Source: JAZGAE01 sp036475545
GTDB taxonomy: Bacteria; Pseudomonadota; Alphaproteobacteria; DATDPM01
Assembly (NCBI GenBank): GCA_036475545.1
Contig: JAZGAE010000049.1
Coordinates: forward strand, 1 to 27,700
Length of the DNA stretch: 27,700 nucleotides
Reading direction: 5' to 3'
Position numbers and translations under genes: made by a program. The notes beneath the pieces were generated by a model. The model saw nothing but the letters and a program-made list of their open reading frames with translations. It made no database searches and had not been told where the DNA came from. Below are positions 7,079 to 13,979 of the stretch, in pieces; position 1 is the first letter of the stretch, and each line of letters opens with the position of its first letter.

Positions 7079-7108
7079 CCCGAGGCCTGAAGCCCCGAGG
7101 CCTGAAGC
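7079..7108. repeat. 15-bp perfect tandem repeat, two copies
   Basis: CCCGAGGCCTGAAGC occurs twice in direct succession, at 7079-7093 and 7094-7108. It is non-coding as far as can be seen and has no evident function. Confidence 0.8.
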
Positions 7109-7263
7109 AGTGTGAACCGACGGCCTCGCAACCGAGCGCCCGGGGGCTACGAAACCCAGCCAGGGCGACGGCATCCCGCCACGATCCCGGCTCACGCCCG
7201 CCGGCAACGGAGCAATCGGGGCGAGCCTTGCGCTTGCTCAGCGATCGCGCCAGAGTGAGCGCC

Positions 7264-7377
7264 ATGTCGGAGCAGGCGCAGGAGCCGGTCGGTATTCCCG
7301 GCCGCACCCGCGAGACGATCCGCAAGGGTTGGCGCGACAGCGTCGGCGACGCCCAAGCGATGCTCTGGGGCTCTTGA
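7264..7377 (+). CDS. Possible 37-residue small protein upstream of the MFS gene
   Basis: An ATG at 7264 opens a 37-codon frame (MSEQAQEPVGIPGRT, ending GDAQAMLWGS) that stops six bases before the MFS start, so it could be translationally coupled to it. The composition is soluble and polar, with no signal or membrane segment, and most third positions are G or C. The ribosome site is poor (AGTGAGCG). No homologue is recognised. It is a candidate small gene or leader peptide only. Confidence 0.35.
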   Translation: MSEQAQEPVGIPGRTRETIRKGWRDSVGDAQAMLWGS

Positions 7378-7383
7378 GCTTCG

Positions 7384-8691
7384 ATGGCGTCCACCGGGGA
7401 TGTAGGCGATCCCGTCGGCGGCGAGCCGCGCCTAGCCCTTGTCTCCTGGTCGCTTTACGACTGGGCGAACTCGGCGTTTCCGACCATCATCATCACCTTC
7501 GTGTTCGCCGCCTATTTCACCAAGGCGGTGGCCGAGTCGCCGGTCCTCGGGACCGCGCAGTGGGGCTGGGCAATCAGCCTCGCGGGGCTGTTCATCGCCC
7601 TGCTCAGCCCGGTCCTCGGCGCGATCGCCGACCAAACCGGCCGGCGCAAGCCCTGGCTGTCCACCTTTACCGTGCTCTGTATCGTCGCCACCGCGATGCT
7701 TTGGTTCGTGCGGCCCTCGCCGGACTATGTGCTGTGGGCGCTCGTGTTCGTGGGGCTCGCCACCGTCGCCTTCGACTTCGCCATGGTCTTCTACAACGCC
7801 ATGCTGCCGGCACTTGCCCCACACGATCGTCTGGGGCGGTGGTCTGGATGGGGTTGGGCCGCGGGCTATGCCGGCGGGCTCGCCTGCCTCGTCGTGGCGC
7901 TCATCTGCTTCGTTCAGGCGGAGGCCCCGTGGTTCGGGCTTGAGAAGGAAACCGCCGAACACGTGCGCGTCACCACGCTTCTGGTCGCGGTCTGGTTCGC
8001 CGTGTTTTCGCTTCCACTGTTCCTGTTCACGCCGGACCGCAAGGCGACGGGCGTGTCGTTCGCCACTGCGGTGCGGGACGGAATCAAGACGCTCGTGGGG
8101 TCCTTGAGGAACATTCGCCGCTACCGGGTAATCGCCCGTTTCCTGATTGCCCGGATGATCTACACCGACGGCCTCAACACCCTGTTCATATTCGGCGGCG
8201 TGTACGCCGTGGGGACTTTCGCCATGTCGGTGGCCGAGGTGATCCGCTTCGGAATCGCGCTCAATATCACGGCCGGCCTCGGCGCCGCCGCCTTCGCCTG
8301 GGTCGACGACCGGATCGGCCCCGTGCGGACCATCCTCATCGGGCTTGCGGCTCTCATTCTCTTGGGCGGTGTCCTGCTAACTATCGAGTCCAAGGATCTT
8401 TTCTGGACAATCGGCCTTGCCCTCGGTGTCTTCGTGGGTCCGGTGCAGGCCGCCAGCAGGTCGATGATGGCGCGCCTCGCCCCGGTAGAACTCCAGACCG
8501 AGATGTTCGGCCTCTATGCCCTTTCGGGCAAGGTGACGGCCTTCCTGGGCCCGTTCCTGGTGGGCTGGGTGACGCTGCTGTTCGACAGCCAGCGGCTCGG
8601 CATGGCGACCATCTTCGTGTTCTTCGCCCTGGGGCTCTTGATCCTCTTTCCCTTGCGCAGAGTCCCCATGGGACGCCAAGCTTCGTCTTGA
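7384..8691 (+). CDS. UMF1/Atg22-type MFS transporter
   Basis: A 435-residue polytopic membrane protein of the major facilitator superfamily. The N-terminal signature SWSLYDWANSAF (residues 21-32) identifies the UMF1 family, which includes the yeast vacuolar effluxer Atg22. The loop-2/3 motif ADQTGRRKPWL follows the second segment as in other MFS carriers, and twelve hydrophobic segments can be counted roughly. The C-terminal half contains GPVQAASRSMMARLAP and the end is short and basic. Bacterial members are of unknown substrate; amino-acid export is the precedent from Atg22. The start lies six bases after the 37-codon ORF. No strong ribosome site is seen before the ATG, which would fit coupling. 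There is no link in sequence to the carbamoyltransferase group downstream. Confidence 0.9.
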   Translation: MASTGDVGDPVGGEPRLALVSWSLYDWANSAFPTIIITFVFAAYFTKAVAESPVLGTAQWGWAISLAGLFIALLSPVLGAIADQTGRRKPWLSTFTVLCIVATAMLWFVRPSPDYVLWALVFVGLATVAFDFAMVFYNAMLPALAPHDRLGRWSGWGWAAGYAGGLACLVVALICFVQAEAPWFGLEKETAEHVRVTTLLVAVWFAVFSLPLFLFTPDRKATGVSFATAVRDGIKTLVGSLRNIRRYRVIARFLIARMIYTDGLNTLFIFGGVYAVGTFAMSVAEVIRFGIALNITAGLGAAAFAWVDDRIGPVRTILIGLAALILLGGVLLTIESKDLFWTIGLALGVFVGPVQAASRSMMARLAPVELQTEMFGLYALSGKVTAFLGPFLVGWVTLLFDSQRLGMATIFVFFALGLLILFPLRRVPMGRQASS

Positions 8692-8803
8692 CCCCAGAGG
8701 CACCGCCCGCCGGGGCTGATCGTGGGGCGCGAGAGGGTTCCAAGAAGGCGTGACGGGTCCGGGCGTTCCCGGCTCCCGCCCGCGCCCTCCCGGCTAAGCC
8801 GCG

Positions 8804-8833
8804 TTGCGTTCCCGCCGGGACCGGTGATAGAAC
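8804..8833 (+). promoter_or_regulatory. Possible promoter of the SxtJ-DUF5989-carbamoyltransferase genes
   Basis: TTGCGT (8804-8809) and TAGAAC (8828-8833) are 18 bases apart, about 40 bases before the GTG start at 8871. The elements are imperfect and this is an assignment by eye. The 179-base gap after the MFS stop makes an independent promoter here likely. Confidence 0.25.
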
Positions 8834-8870
8834 CGATCGCTGCAATCGCACCGCTTCGGAGCAAGAGACC

Positions 8871-9299
8871 GTGGGACGTGCACTTCACGAGGATTTTTCA
8901 CGTGGGCCGACGGCCGAGGCGGGCTCCGAGCGCGCCTTCGGGATCGTTTTCGCGGCCGTGTTCACGATGATCGGGCTTTGGCCGCTGCTGGGCGGGGAGG
9001 GCGCGCGCCTCTGGTCCCTGGCTTTGGGCGGGATGTTCCTGGTCGCGGCTCTCGTCCGCCCGGCCCTGCTCGCGCCCCTCAACCGGCTGTGGTCGAGACT
9101 GGGAAGGCTGCTGCACGGGATCGCCACTCCGCTGGTCATGGGGCTCCTTTTCTTTACCGCCGTGACGCCCACGGCGCTCGTCATGCGCGCGCTGGGCAAG
9201 AACCCGCTGAGGTTGCGCTTCGACCGGCGGGCCAGGACATACTGGATCGAGCGGCGTCCTCCGGGGCCTGAGCCCGAAACCATGCGTAACCAGTTCTGA
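8871..9299 (+). CDS. SxtJ-family membrane protein
   Basis: The 142-residue product has about three hydrophobic segments (roughly residues 22-62 and 83-103) and a cytoplasmic tail with LGKNPLRLRFDRRARTYWIERRPP. That tail and the layout match the SxtJ family, named after the saxitoxin cluster gene of unknown function that neighbours carbamoyltransferases. The start is GTG at 8871 with GGAG seven to ten bases upstream. It is followed within ten bases by the DUF5989 micro-protein and then the carbamoyltransferase, a trio seen together in many bacteria. A role in supporting or anchoring the carbamoyltransferase at the membrane is inference from this linkage only. Confidence 0.82.
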   Translation: MGRALHEDFSRGPTAEAGSERAFGIVFAAVFTMIGLWPLLGGEGARLWSLALGGMFLVAALVRPALLAPLNRLWSRLGRLLHGIATPLVMGLLFFTAVTPTALVMRALGKNPLRLRFDRRARTYWIERRPPGPEPETMRNQF

Positions 9300-9309
9300 G
9301 GGCCAGGGC

Positions 9310-9459
9310 ATGTGGTTCGTGAAGGAGCTGTGGATGTTCCTGCGGGTGCGCAAGAAGTTCTGGCTGCTGCCCATCCTCGTGATGATGGCGCTCTTCGGCG
9401 GGCTCATCGCCTTCAGCGAGGGTTCGGCGGTGGCCCCGCTCATTTACACGCTCTTTTGA
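9310..9459 (+). CDS. DUF5989 single-pass membrane micro-protein
   Basis: A 49-residue protein, MWFVKELWMFLRVRKKFW followed by one transmembrane segment (about residues 19-35) and a short tail ending APLIYTLF. The basic juxtamembrane patch RVRKK suggests that the N-terminus stays inside. Sequence and size match DUF5989, whose members lie beside SxtJ-family proteins and NodU-type carbamoyltransferases. It starts ten bases after the SxtJ-like gene and ends 16 bases before the carbamoyltransferase, so it is surely in the same operon. The function is unknown; a small membrane subunit of a carbamoylation complex is a reasonable guess. Confidence 0.85.
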   Translation: MWFVKELWMFLRVRKKFWLLPILVMMALFGGLIAFSEGSAVAPLIYTLF

Positions 9460-9475
9460 TCCGAGGGCGCGCGAG

Positions 9476-11311
9476 GTGCGCATCCTCGGCGTCTCGGCCT
9501 TCTACCACGACAGCGCCGCCGCGCTCATCGAGGACGGCCGCATCGTCGCCGCCGCCCAAGAGGAGCGCTTCTCCCGCACAAAGCATGACGCCCGCTTTCC
9601 GCGGAACGCAATCGCCTATTGCCTGGAGGCCGGCGGCGTCGCCCTAAACGAGATCGACTTCGTCGCCTTCTACGACAAGCCGTTCCTCAAGTTCGAACGG
9701 TTGCTGGAGACTTATGTCGCCTTCGCGCCGCGGGGGTTTCGCTCCTTCCGCATGGCGATTCCGCTTTGGCTGCGCGAGAAGCTGTTCCAGAAAAACTTGC
9801 TTCGCCGCGAGTTCCGCAAGTTCGCGCCCGATTTCGACTGGGAGGCACGGCTCCTGTTCGCCGAGCACCATCAGAGCCACGCGGCCAGCGCCTTCTATCC
9901 CTCGCCGTTCGAGGAGGCCGTGGTGCTCACCATGGACGGGGTCGGCGAATGGGCCACCACGTCGGTCGGCCTGGGCCGGGGCAATCGGCTCGAGATGGTG
10001 AGGGAGATCCACTTCCCCCATTCGCTCGGGCTGCTCTATTCCGCCTTCACCTACCACTGCGGCTTCCGGGTCAATTCGGGCGAGTACAAGCTCATGGGCC
10101 TCGCCCCCTATGGCGAGCCCCGTTATGCGAACATCATCCTGGAGCACCTGATGGATCTCAAGGAGGACGGGTCGTTCCGGCTCGACCAGTCCTACTTCGA
10201 CTATTGCACGGGGCTGCGCATGACCAACGGCCGCTTCGACGATCTCTTCGGCGGCCCGCCGCGAGAGCCAAGTGAGCCCGTGACGCAGCGCCACATGGAC
10301 ATGGCCGCCTCGATCCAGGCGGTGACCGAAGAGGCGGTGCTGCGCATGACCCGGGCGCTCGCCGCCGAGACCGGCGCCCGCAACCTGTGCCTGGCGGGCG
10401 GCGTCGCCCTCAACTGCGTCGCCAACGGCAAGGTGCTGGGCGAGGGGCGCTTCCGGAACATCTGGATTCAGCCCGCAGCCGGCGATGCCGGCGGGGCGTT
10501 GGGCGCGGCGCTCACCGCCTATTATCACTTCCAGGGCCGGCCGCGAGCGGTCGACAACGCCATCGATGCAATGGACGGTGCCTATCTCGGTCCCGAGTTC
10601 TCGCAGGTCGAGATCGAGGCGAGACTCGCCCGCGCCGGCGCCCGGTTCGAGGCGTTGGACGGGGCGCGGCTCGTCGAGACAACCACCCGGGCGATCGCGG
10701 ACGGCAGCGCGGTGGGCTGGTTTCAGGGGCGGATGGAGTTCGGCCCGCGGGCGCTCGGCGCGCGCTCGATCCTGGCGGACGCCCGTTCACCGAGCATGCA
10801 GTCGACGCTCAACCTCAAGGTGAAGTTCCGGGAGTCCTTCCGCCCCTTCGCCCCCTCGGTCTTGGCCGAGGACGCGGCCCAATGGTTCGAGCTCGAAGGC
10901 GACAGCCCGTACATGCTGCTGGTCGCCGACGTGGCGGAGCGGCACCGGCGCCGCCTCACGCCGGAGGAGGAGGGGCTCAGCGGCTTCGAAAAACTCACGG
11001 TTCCGCGTTCGGATATCCCGGCGGTGACCCACGTGGACCGCTCGGCCCGCATCCAGACGGTCCACCACGAGACCAACCCGCGCTACCACGCGCTGATTTC
11101 CGCCTTCAAGGCGCTCACCGGGTGCCCCGTGATCGTGAACACCAGCTTCAACGTCCGCGGCGAGCCGATCGTGTGCACGCCGGAGGACGCGTTCCGCTGC
11201 TTCATGGGCACCGGCATCGAGGCGCTTGCCATCGGCGACTGTTTCCTGCGCAAGGAAGACCAGGATCCGGCCTTGGCGCGCGACCACGTCCAGGCCTTCG
11301 AGGCCGACTAG
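9476..11311 (+). CDS. NodU/CmcH-type O-carbamoyltransferase
   Basis: Enzymes of this family make carbamoyl-adenylate from carbamoyl phosphate and ATP in a Kae1-like domain and transfer the carbamoyl group to a hydroxyl of a sugar, antibiotic or Nod factor. The 611-residue length is typical. The N-terminal domain begins ILGVSAFYHDSAAALIEDG and contains EHHQSHAASAF (His131, His132, His135) and MDGVGEW; LAGGVALNCVANGK follows. The C-terminal domain has LNLKVKFRESFRPFAPSVL and VNTSFNVRGEPIVCTPEDA. The start is GTG at 9476. It is the last gene of a three-gene group with SxtJ and DUF5989 proteins. The acceptor cannot be told from sequence; the convergent acyl-transfer genes point to a surface glycan or secreted metabolite. 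Confidence 0.93.
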   Translation: MRILGVSAFYHDSAAALIEDGRIVAAAQEERFSRTKHDARFPRNAIAYCLEAGGVALNEIDFVAFYDKPFLKFERLLETYVAFAPRGFRSFRMAIPLWLREKLFQKNLLRREFRKFAPDFDWEARLLFAEHHQSHAASAFYPSPFEEAVVLTMDGVGEWATTSVGLGRGNRLEMVREIHFPHSLGLLYSAFTYHCGFRVNSGEYKLMGLAPYGEPRYANIILEHLMDLKEDGSFRLDQSYFDYCTGLRMTNGRFDDLFGGPPREPSEPVTQRHMDMAASIQAVTEEAVLRMTRALAAETGARNLCLAGGVALNCVANGKVLGEGRFRNIWIQPAAGDAGGALGAALTAYYHFQGRPRAVDNAIDAMDGAYLGPEFSQVEIEARLARAGARFEALDGARLVETTTRAIADGSAVGWFQGRMEFGPRALGARSILADARSPSMQSTLNLKVKFRESFRPFAPSVLAEDAAQWFELEGDSPYMLLVADVAERHRRRLTPEEEGLSGFEKLTVPRSDIPAVTHVDRSARIQTVHHETNPRYHALISAFKALTGCPVIVNTSFNVRGEPIVCTPEDAFRCFMGTGIEALAIGDCFLRKEDQDPALARDHVQAFEAD

Positions 11312-11423
11312 GGGTCTCGGCGCGATGGCTTCTCGTCCTCGGACAAGGCGGACTGCGCGCCCCCTACGCCCAGCCGACTCCCGATTCCCGCGGCTTTTCC
11401 ACCGCCGCGTCATGCCGGACAGG

Positions 11424-11451
11424 ACCGGGCCGTCAGGCTTCCCGGCCCGGT
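11424..11451. terminator. GC hairpin between convergent operons
   Basis: ACCGGGCCG (11424-11432) pairs perfectly with CGGCCCGGT (11443-11451) around a ten-base loop. It lies between the ends of the carbamoyltransferase and SGNH genes, which converge. No T tract follows on either strand, so it is not a standard intrinsic terminator, but its position suggests a role at transcript ends. Confidence 0.4.
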
Positions 11452-11460
11452 TGCCGCCAT

Positions 11461-12462
11461 TCACATGCGGGATCCGCCGAGACCGGCCTTTGTCTCGGTT
11501 GCGGTAAGAAGCGGCTTCAATGCCTCGGCGTAACGCCGCGTGTTCTCCCGCGTGCAACCGCGATGCAGATGGGCCTGATCGAAGAAGCACTCAGCGGGGA
11601 AGATGTGAGTCTCCGGCGTGGAAACGACGATCGTATCGTGGTCCGCCGCCCATTTCTTGAGTCTGTCGACGTCCTCCGTCGGAAGCGAGGGCTTGCCCTC
11701 CGGCGGCTCCAGGACTGCGGGAAAGCTTATCGCCAGGATCCCCCCTCTTTGCTTGATGGCCCGGGCCAACCTTTCGAGGCGCGGAAGACGGAGCGTTCCT
11801 TCGGGGGCACTGATTCGGTGCGCCGCGTGCCGCCTGTTGGGGCCGCGGCCGAGCTCCGGAAGATTCCGGATGTGATCGCCGTGCTCGTTCAGCGTCGCTA
11901 GGGGGTCGATCTCGCGCTCGTAGATAAGGCTGACGCGCAATACCTTCAGGAACATCCCATAGAGCAGCATATAGCTCGGACAGGTGACGAAGGCGTCGCC
12001 CCAGGCCCGCAGATCCTTCAGCGACGAGCGATCGTGGCTGATCCGATAGCAAGCTTCGAACGGGGCCTTATCGCCCGCGGCGTAGCCGTACATGGAGTAT
12101 TCCAGCGGCATCATGAAGATATCGCCCGGTCGGACCAATTCCACCGTCTTCTCGGCAGTATAGAAGGTGAGCTGCCACTGGGTGCTGACGTTCGTGACCT
12201 GGCGTCCGGTCAAGGTCTCGAGGTAGGGGGAATCGAGCCCGTAGAGCGCCCCAGATCCGCCGCTAATGATCACCGCCGGGGGCCGATTCGGCGCGGCCAA
12301 CCGAGCGAGCTTCATCGCTATCGACGCGTTAGCCCAGGTGTTGATGCTCTGCTCGTCCACCAGCGCCAGGGTCAGGAGAACCAGTCCGGCCAAGCCGCCG
12401 GCGCCGGTGCACAACAGCGCCACCGGCAGTTTGATCTTCAAGAACCGTTTCCACTCGGCCAT
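11461..12462 (-). CDS. SGNH/DltD-like membrane-anchored protein
   Basis: The 333-residue product has one N-terminal transmembrane segment (about residues 13-34) and an extracytoplasmic domain. A block VIISGGSGALYG (Ser70 the candidate nucleophile) and a C-terminal FFDQAHLH with Asp295-x-x-His298 form an SGNH-hydrolase-like triad. Proteins with this layout (DltD, AlgX/AlgJ-like) work next to MBOAT acyltransferases and complete transfer of an acyl group to the outer acceptor. It starts nine bases after the MBOAT stop, with GAGGG at proper distance, so the two form a pair. It is the last gene of the reverse operon. No similarity to a specific named member is claimed. Hydrolase rather than transferase activity remains possible. 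Confidence 0.75.
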   Translation of the reverse strand: MAEWKRFLKIKLPVALLCTGAGGLAGLVLLTLALVDEQSINTWANASIAMKLARLAAPNRPPAVIISGGSGALYGLDSPYLETLTGRQVTNVSTQWQLTFYTAEKTVELVRPGDIFMMPLEYSMYGYAAGDKAPFEACYRISHDRSSLKDLRAWGDAFVTCPSYMLLYGMFLKVLRVSLIYEREIDPLATLNEHGDHIRNLPELGRGPNRRHAAHRISAPEGTLRLPRLERLARAIKQRGGILAISFPAVLEPPEGKPSLPTEDVDRLKKWAADHDTIVVSTPETHIFPAECFFDQAHLHRGCTRENTRRYAEALKPLLTATETKAGLGGSRM

Positions 12463-12471
12463 CGGGATCCC

Positions 12472-13956
12472 TCAAAACTGGAAGTAGATGAAGGCCCGGG
12501 GCTGGGTGAGGCTGACCACGCCCAGGAGCAGGGTGGCGGCCGTCGCAAAAGCGGTTCGCCAACCCAAGGAGAACCCGCGCACGTCCCGGGTCAGCTCGGG
12601 CAGGGTCATCGACAGGACCAACAACACGGCGATCCGCGCGCAGACCAGGACCGACTGGCTCCCGGAGGGGAAGATCCCAAGGTGCGTGAGCGGCAGCCCC
12701 AGCACGGCTTGACCGGTGGCGAGCCAGTCGGGCAGGAAGAGCCGACTGGGCAGGAACATGTTCCCCAGTATCAGCCACGCGTCATCAAAGCTTTGCGCGC
12801 GGAAGAAGACGAGCGAGATCATCAGCGTCAGCATGGTCAGCAACCAACCGATGACGGCCGGAGGAGAGGGCATCTTCCACCGCCGCCATCCGAGGTTGAT
12901 CGCCAAGGCCGCGCCGTGGACGGCCCCCAGCATGACAAACGTCCACCCCGCCCCATGCCACAGGCCTGCCAGTAGGAACGTGACGAAGATCGGCAGCGCG
13001 CAGCCCAACAGGAAGTGGGGCGCCGCCGTCAGCCGTTGACGGGCGGCATAGCGGGTCAACACGAGGCTTAGCGGCATGTATACATTGTTCATGAAGAACC
13101 GCGTCATGGTGATGTGCCACCGCTGCCAAAAATCGATGATCGACGTCGCGCGGTAGGGCGTCCTGAAGTTGATCGGTAGCACGAAGCCAAACATCAGCCC
13201 GAGGCCGACTGCCATGTCCGCGTAGCCGGAAAAATCGAAGTAGAGCTGCATGGTAAAGGCAAGAACGCCGTACCAAGCCTCCAGCATGGTGAGTTGGTGA
13301 ACACGTGCGAAGACAAGGTCGGCCTGCTGCCCGATGAAGTCGGCCAGCACCACCTTCTTGAATAGCCCCAGGCCGAAAATGACGATTCCGGACGGGAGCA
13401 GGCTGTAGTCCGGCCCCTCGTCTTGGCGCATGGCCTCGATCTGATGGCCCATTTCGCGGTAGAGCACGACCGGCCCCGCGATGAGCTGGGGAAAGAACGA
13501 GACGAAGAAGACGTAATCGAGCGGGGACTTCAACTGGGCACGACCGAGCCGGACATCGATGAGAAGGGATATCTGCTGAAACGTGAAGAACGAAACCCCC
13601 AGCGGCAGGATGATCTGTTCGACTCTCCATGTTTCGCCAACCAGGAAGCCCACGTTTTCGAGGAAGAAGCCGCGATACTTGAAATAGCCGAGGACCAGGA
13701 GATTGACGATGATGGCCAGGGACAGAATCCTCCCCGAGGGCCGGCGGCTGAGCGCCTTGGCGAAGGCGAAGTTGCCGACCAGCGACCCGATGAGGAGAAA
13801 GAGGTAGGGCGGGTTCCACCAGGAGTAGAAGAAAAGCGATGTGGCGCAGGTTATCCCGAGCGCCGCCGCGCCGCCCCACAGCTTGCGGGCGACGTGGAAC
13901 ACCACGAGGGCGGCAGGAAGAAAGGCGAAAATGAATTCATAGCTGCTAAAGATCAT
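12472..13956 (-). CDS. MBOAT-family membrane O-acyltransferase (AlgI/DltB-like)
   Basis: A 494-residue integral membrane protein. Family landmarks are the N-terminus MIFSSYEFIFAFLP, FFPQLIAGPV (residues 154-163), DFSGYADMAVGLGLMFG (241-257), FWQRWHITMTRFF (His281) and LAGLWHGAGWTF with the catalytic His334. AlgI and DltB move acyl groups from cytoplasmic carriers to exported polysaccharides. Here the upstream ACP and FkbH-like genes suggest that the donor is an acyl-ACP, as DltB uses an alanyl carrier protein. The ATG at 13956 is chosen because the family begins here with MIFSS; an upstream in-frame start at 14061 would overlap the FkbH-like gene deeply. It lies 23 bases after that gene and nine before the SGNH gene. 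Confidence 0.92.
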   Translation of the reverse strand: MIFSSYEFIFAFLPAALVVFHVARKLWGGAAALGITCATSLFFYSWWNPPYLFLLIGSLVGNFAFAKALSRRPSGRILSLAIIVNLLVLGYFKYRGFFLENVGFLVGETWRVEQIILPLGVSFFTFQQISLLIDVRLGRAQLKSPLDYVFFVSFFPQLIAGPVVLYREMGHQIEAMRQDEGPDYSLLPSGIVIFGLGLFKKVVLADFIGQQADLVFARVHQLTMLEAWYGVLAFTMQLYFDFSGYADMAVGLGLMFGFVLPINFRTPYRATSIIDFWQRWHITMTRFFMNNVYMPLSLVLTRYAARQRLTAAPHFLLGCALPIFVTFLLAGLWHGAGWTFVMLGAVHGAALAINLGWRRWKMPSPPAVIGWLLTMLTLMISLVFFRAQSFDDAWLILGNMFLPSRLFLPDWLATGQAVLGLPLTHLGIFPSGSQSVLVCARIAVLLVLSMTLPELTRDVRGFSLGWRTAFATAATLLLGVVSLTQPRAFIYFQF

Positions 13957-13979
13957 GCCACAAATATTCCGGCGCGGGC

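Larger units (their letters stand above)
7023..7383. other. Intergenic stretch before the MFS gene
   Basis: This stretch holds a perfect 15-bp tandem repeat (7079-7108), a small inverted repeat just after the HExxH gene (GGCGC/GCGCC near 7047-7061) without a T tract, and a possible 37-codon ORF at its end. No clear promoter was found. Confidence 0.5.

Noticed and set aside
10387..11901. 504-codon forward ORF overlapping the carbamoyltransferase 3' half and the SGNH gene
   Set aside because: Out of frame with the carbamoyltransferase and opposite the SGNH gene; the product has no domain features.
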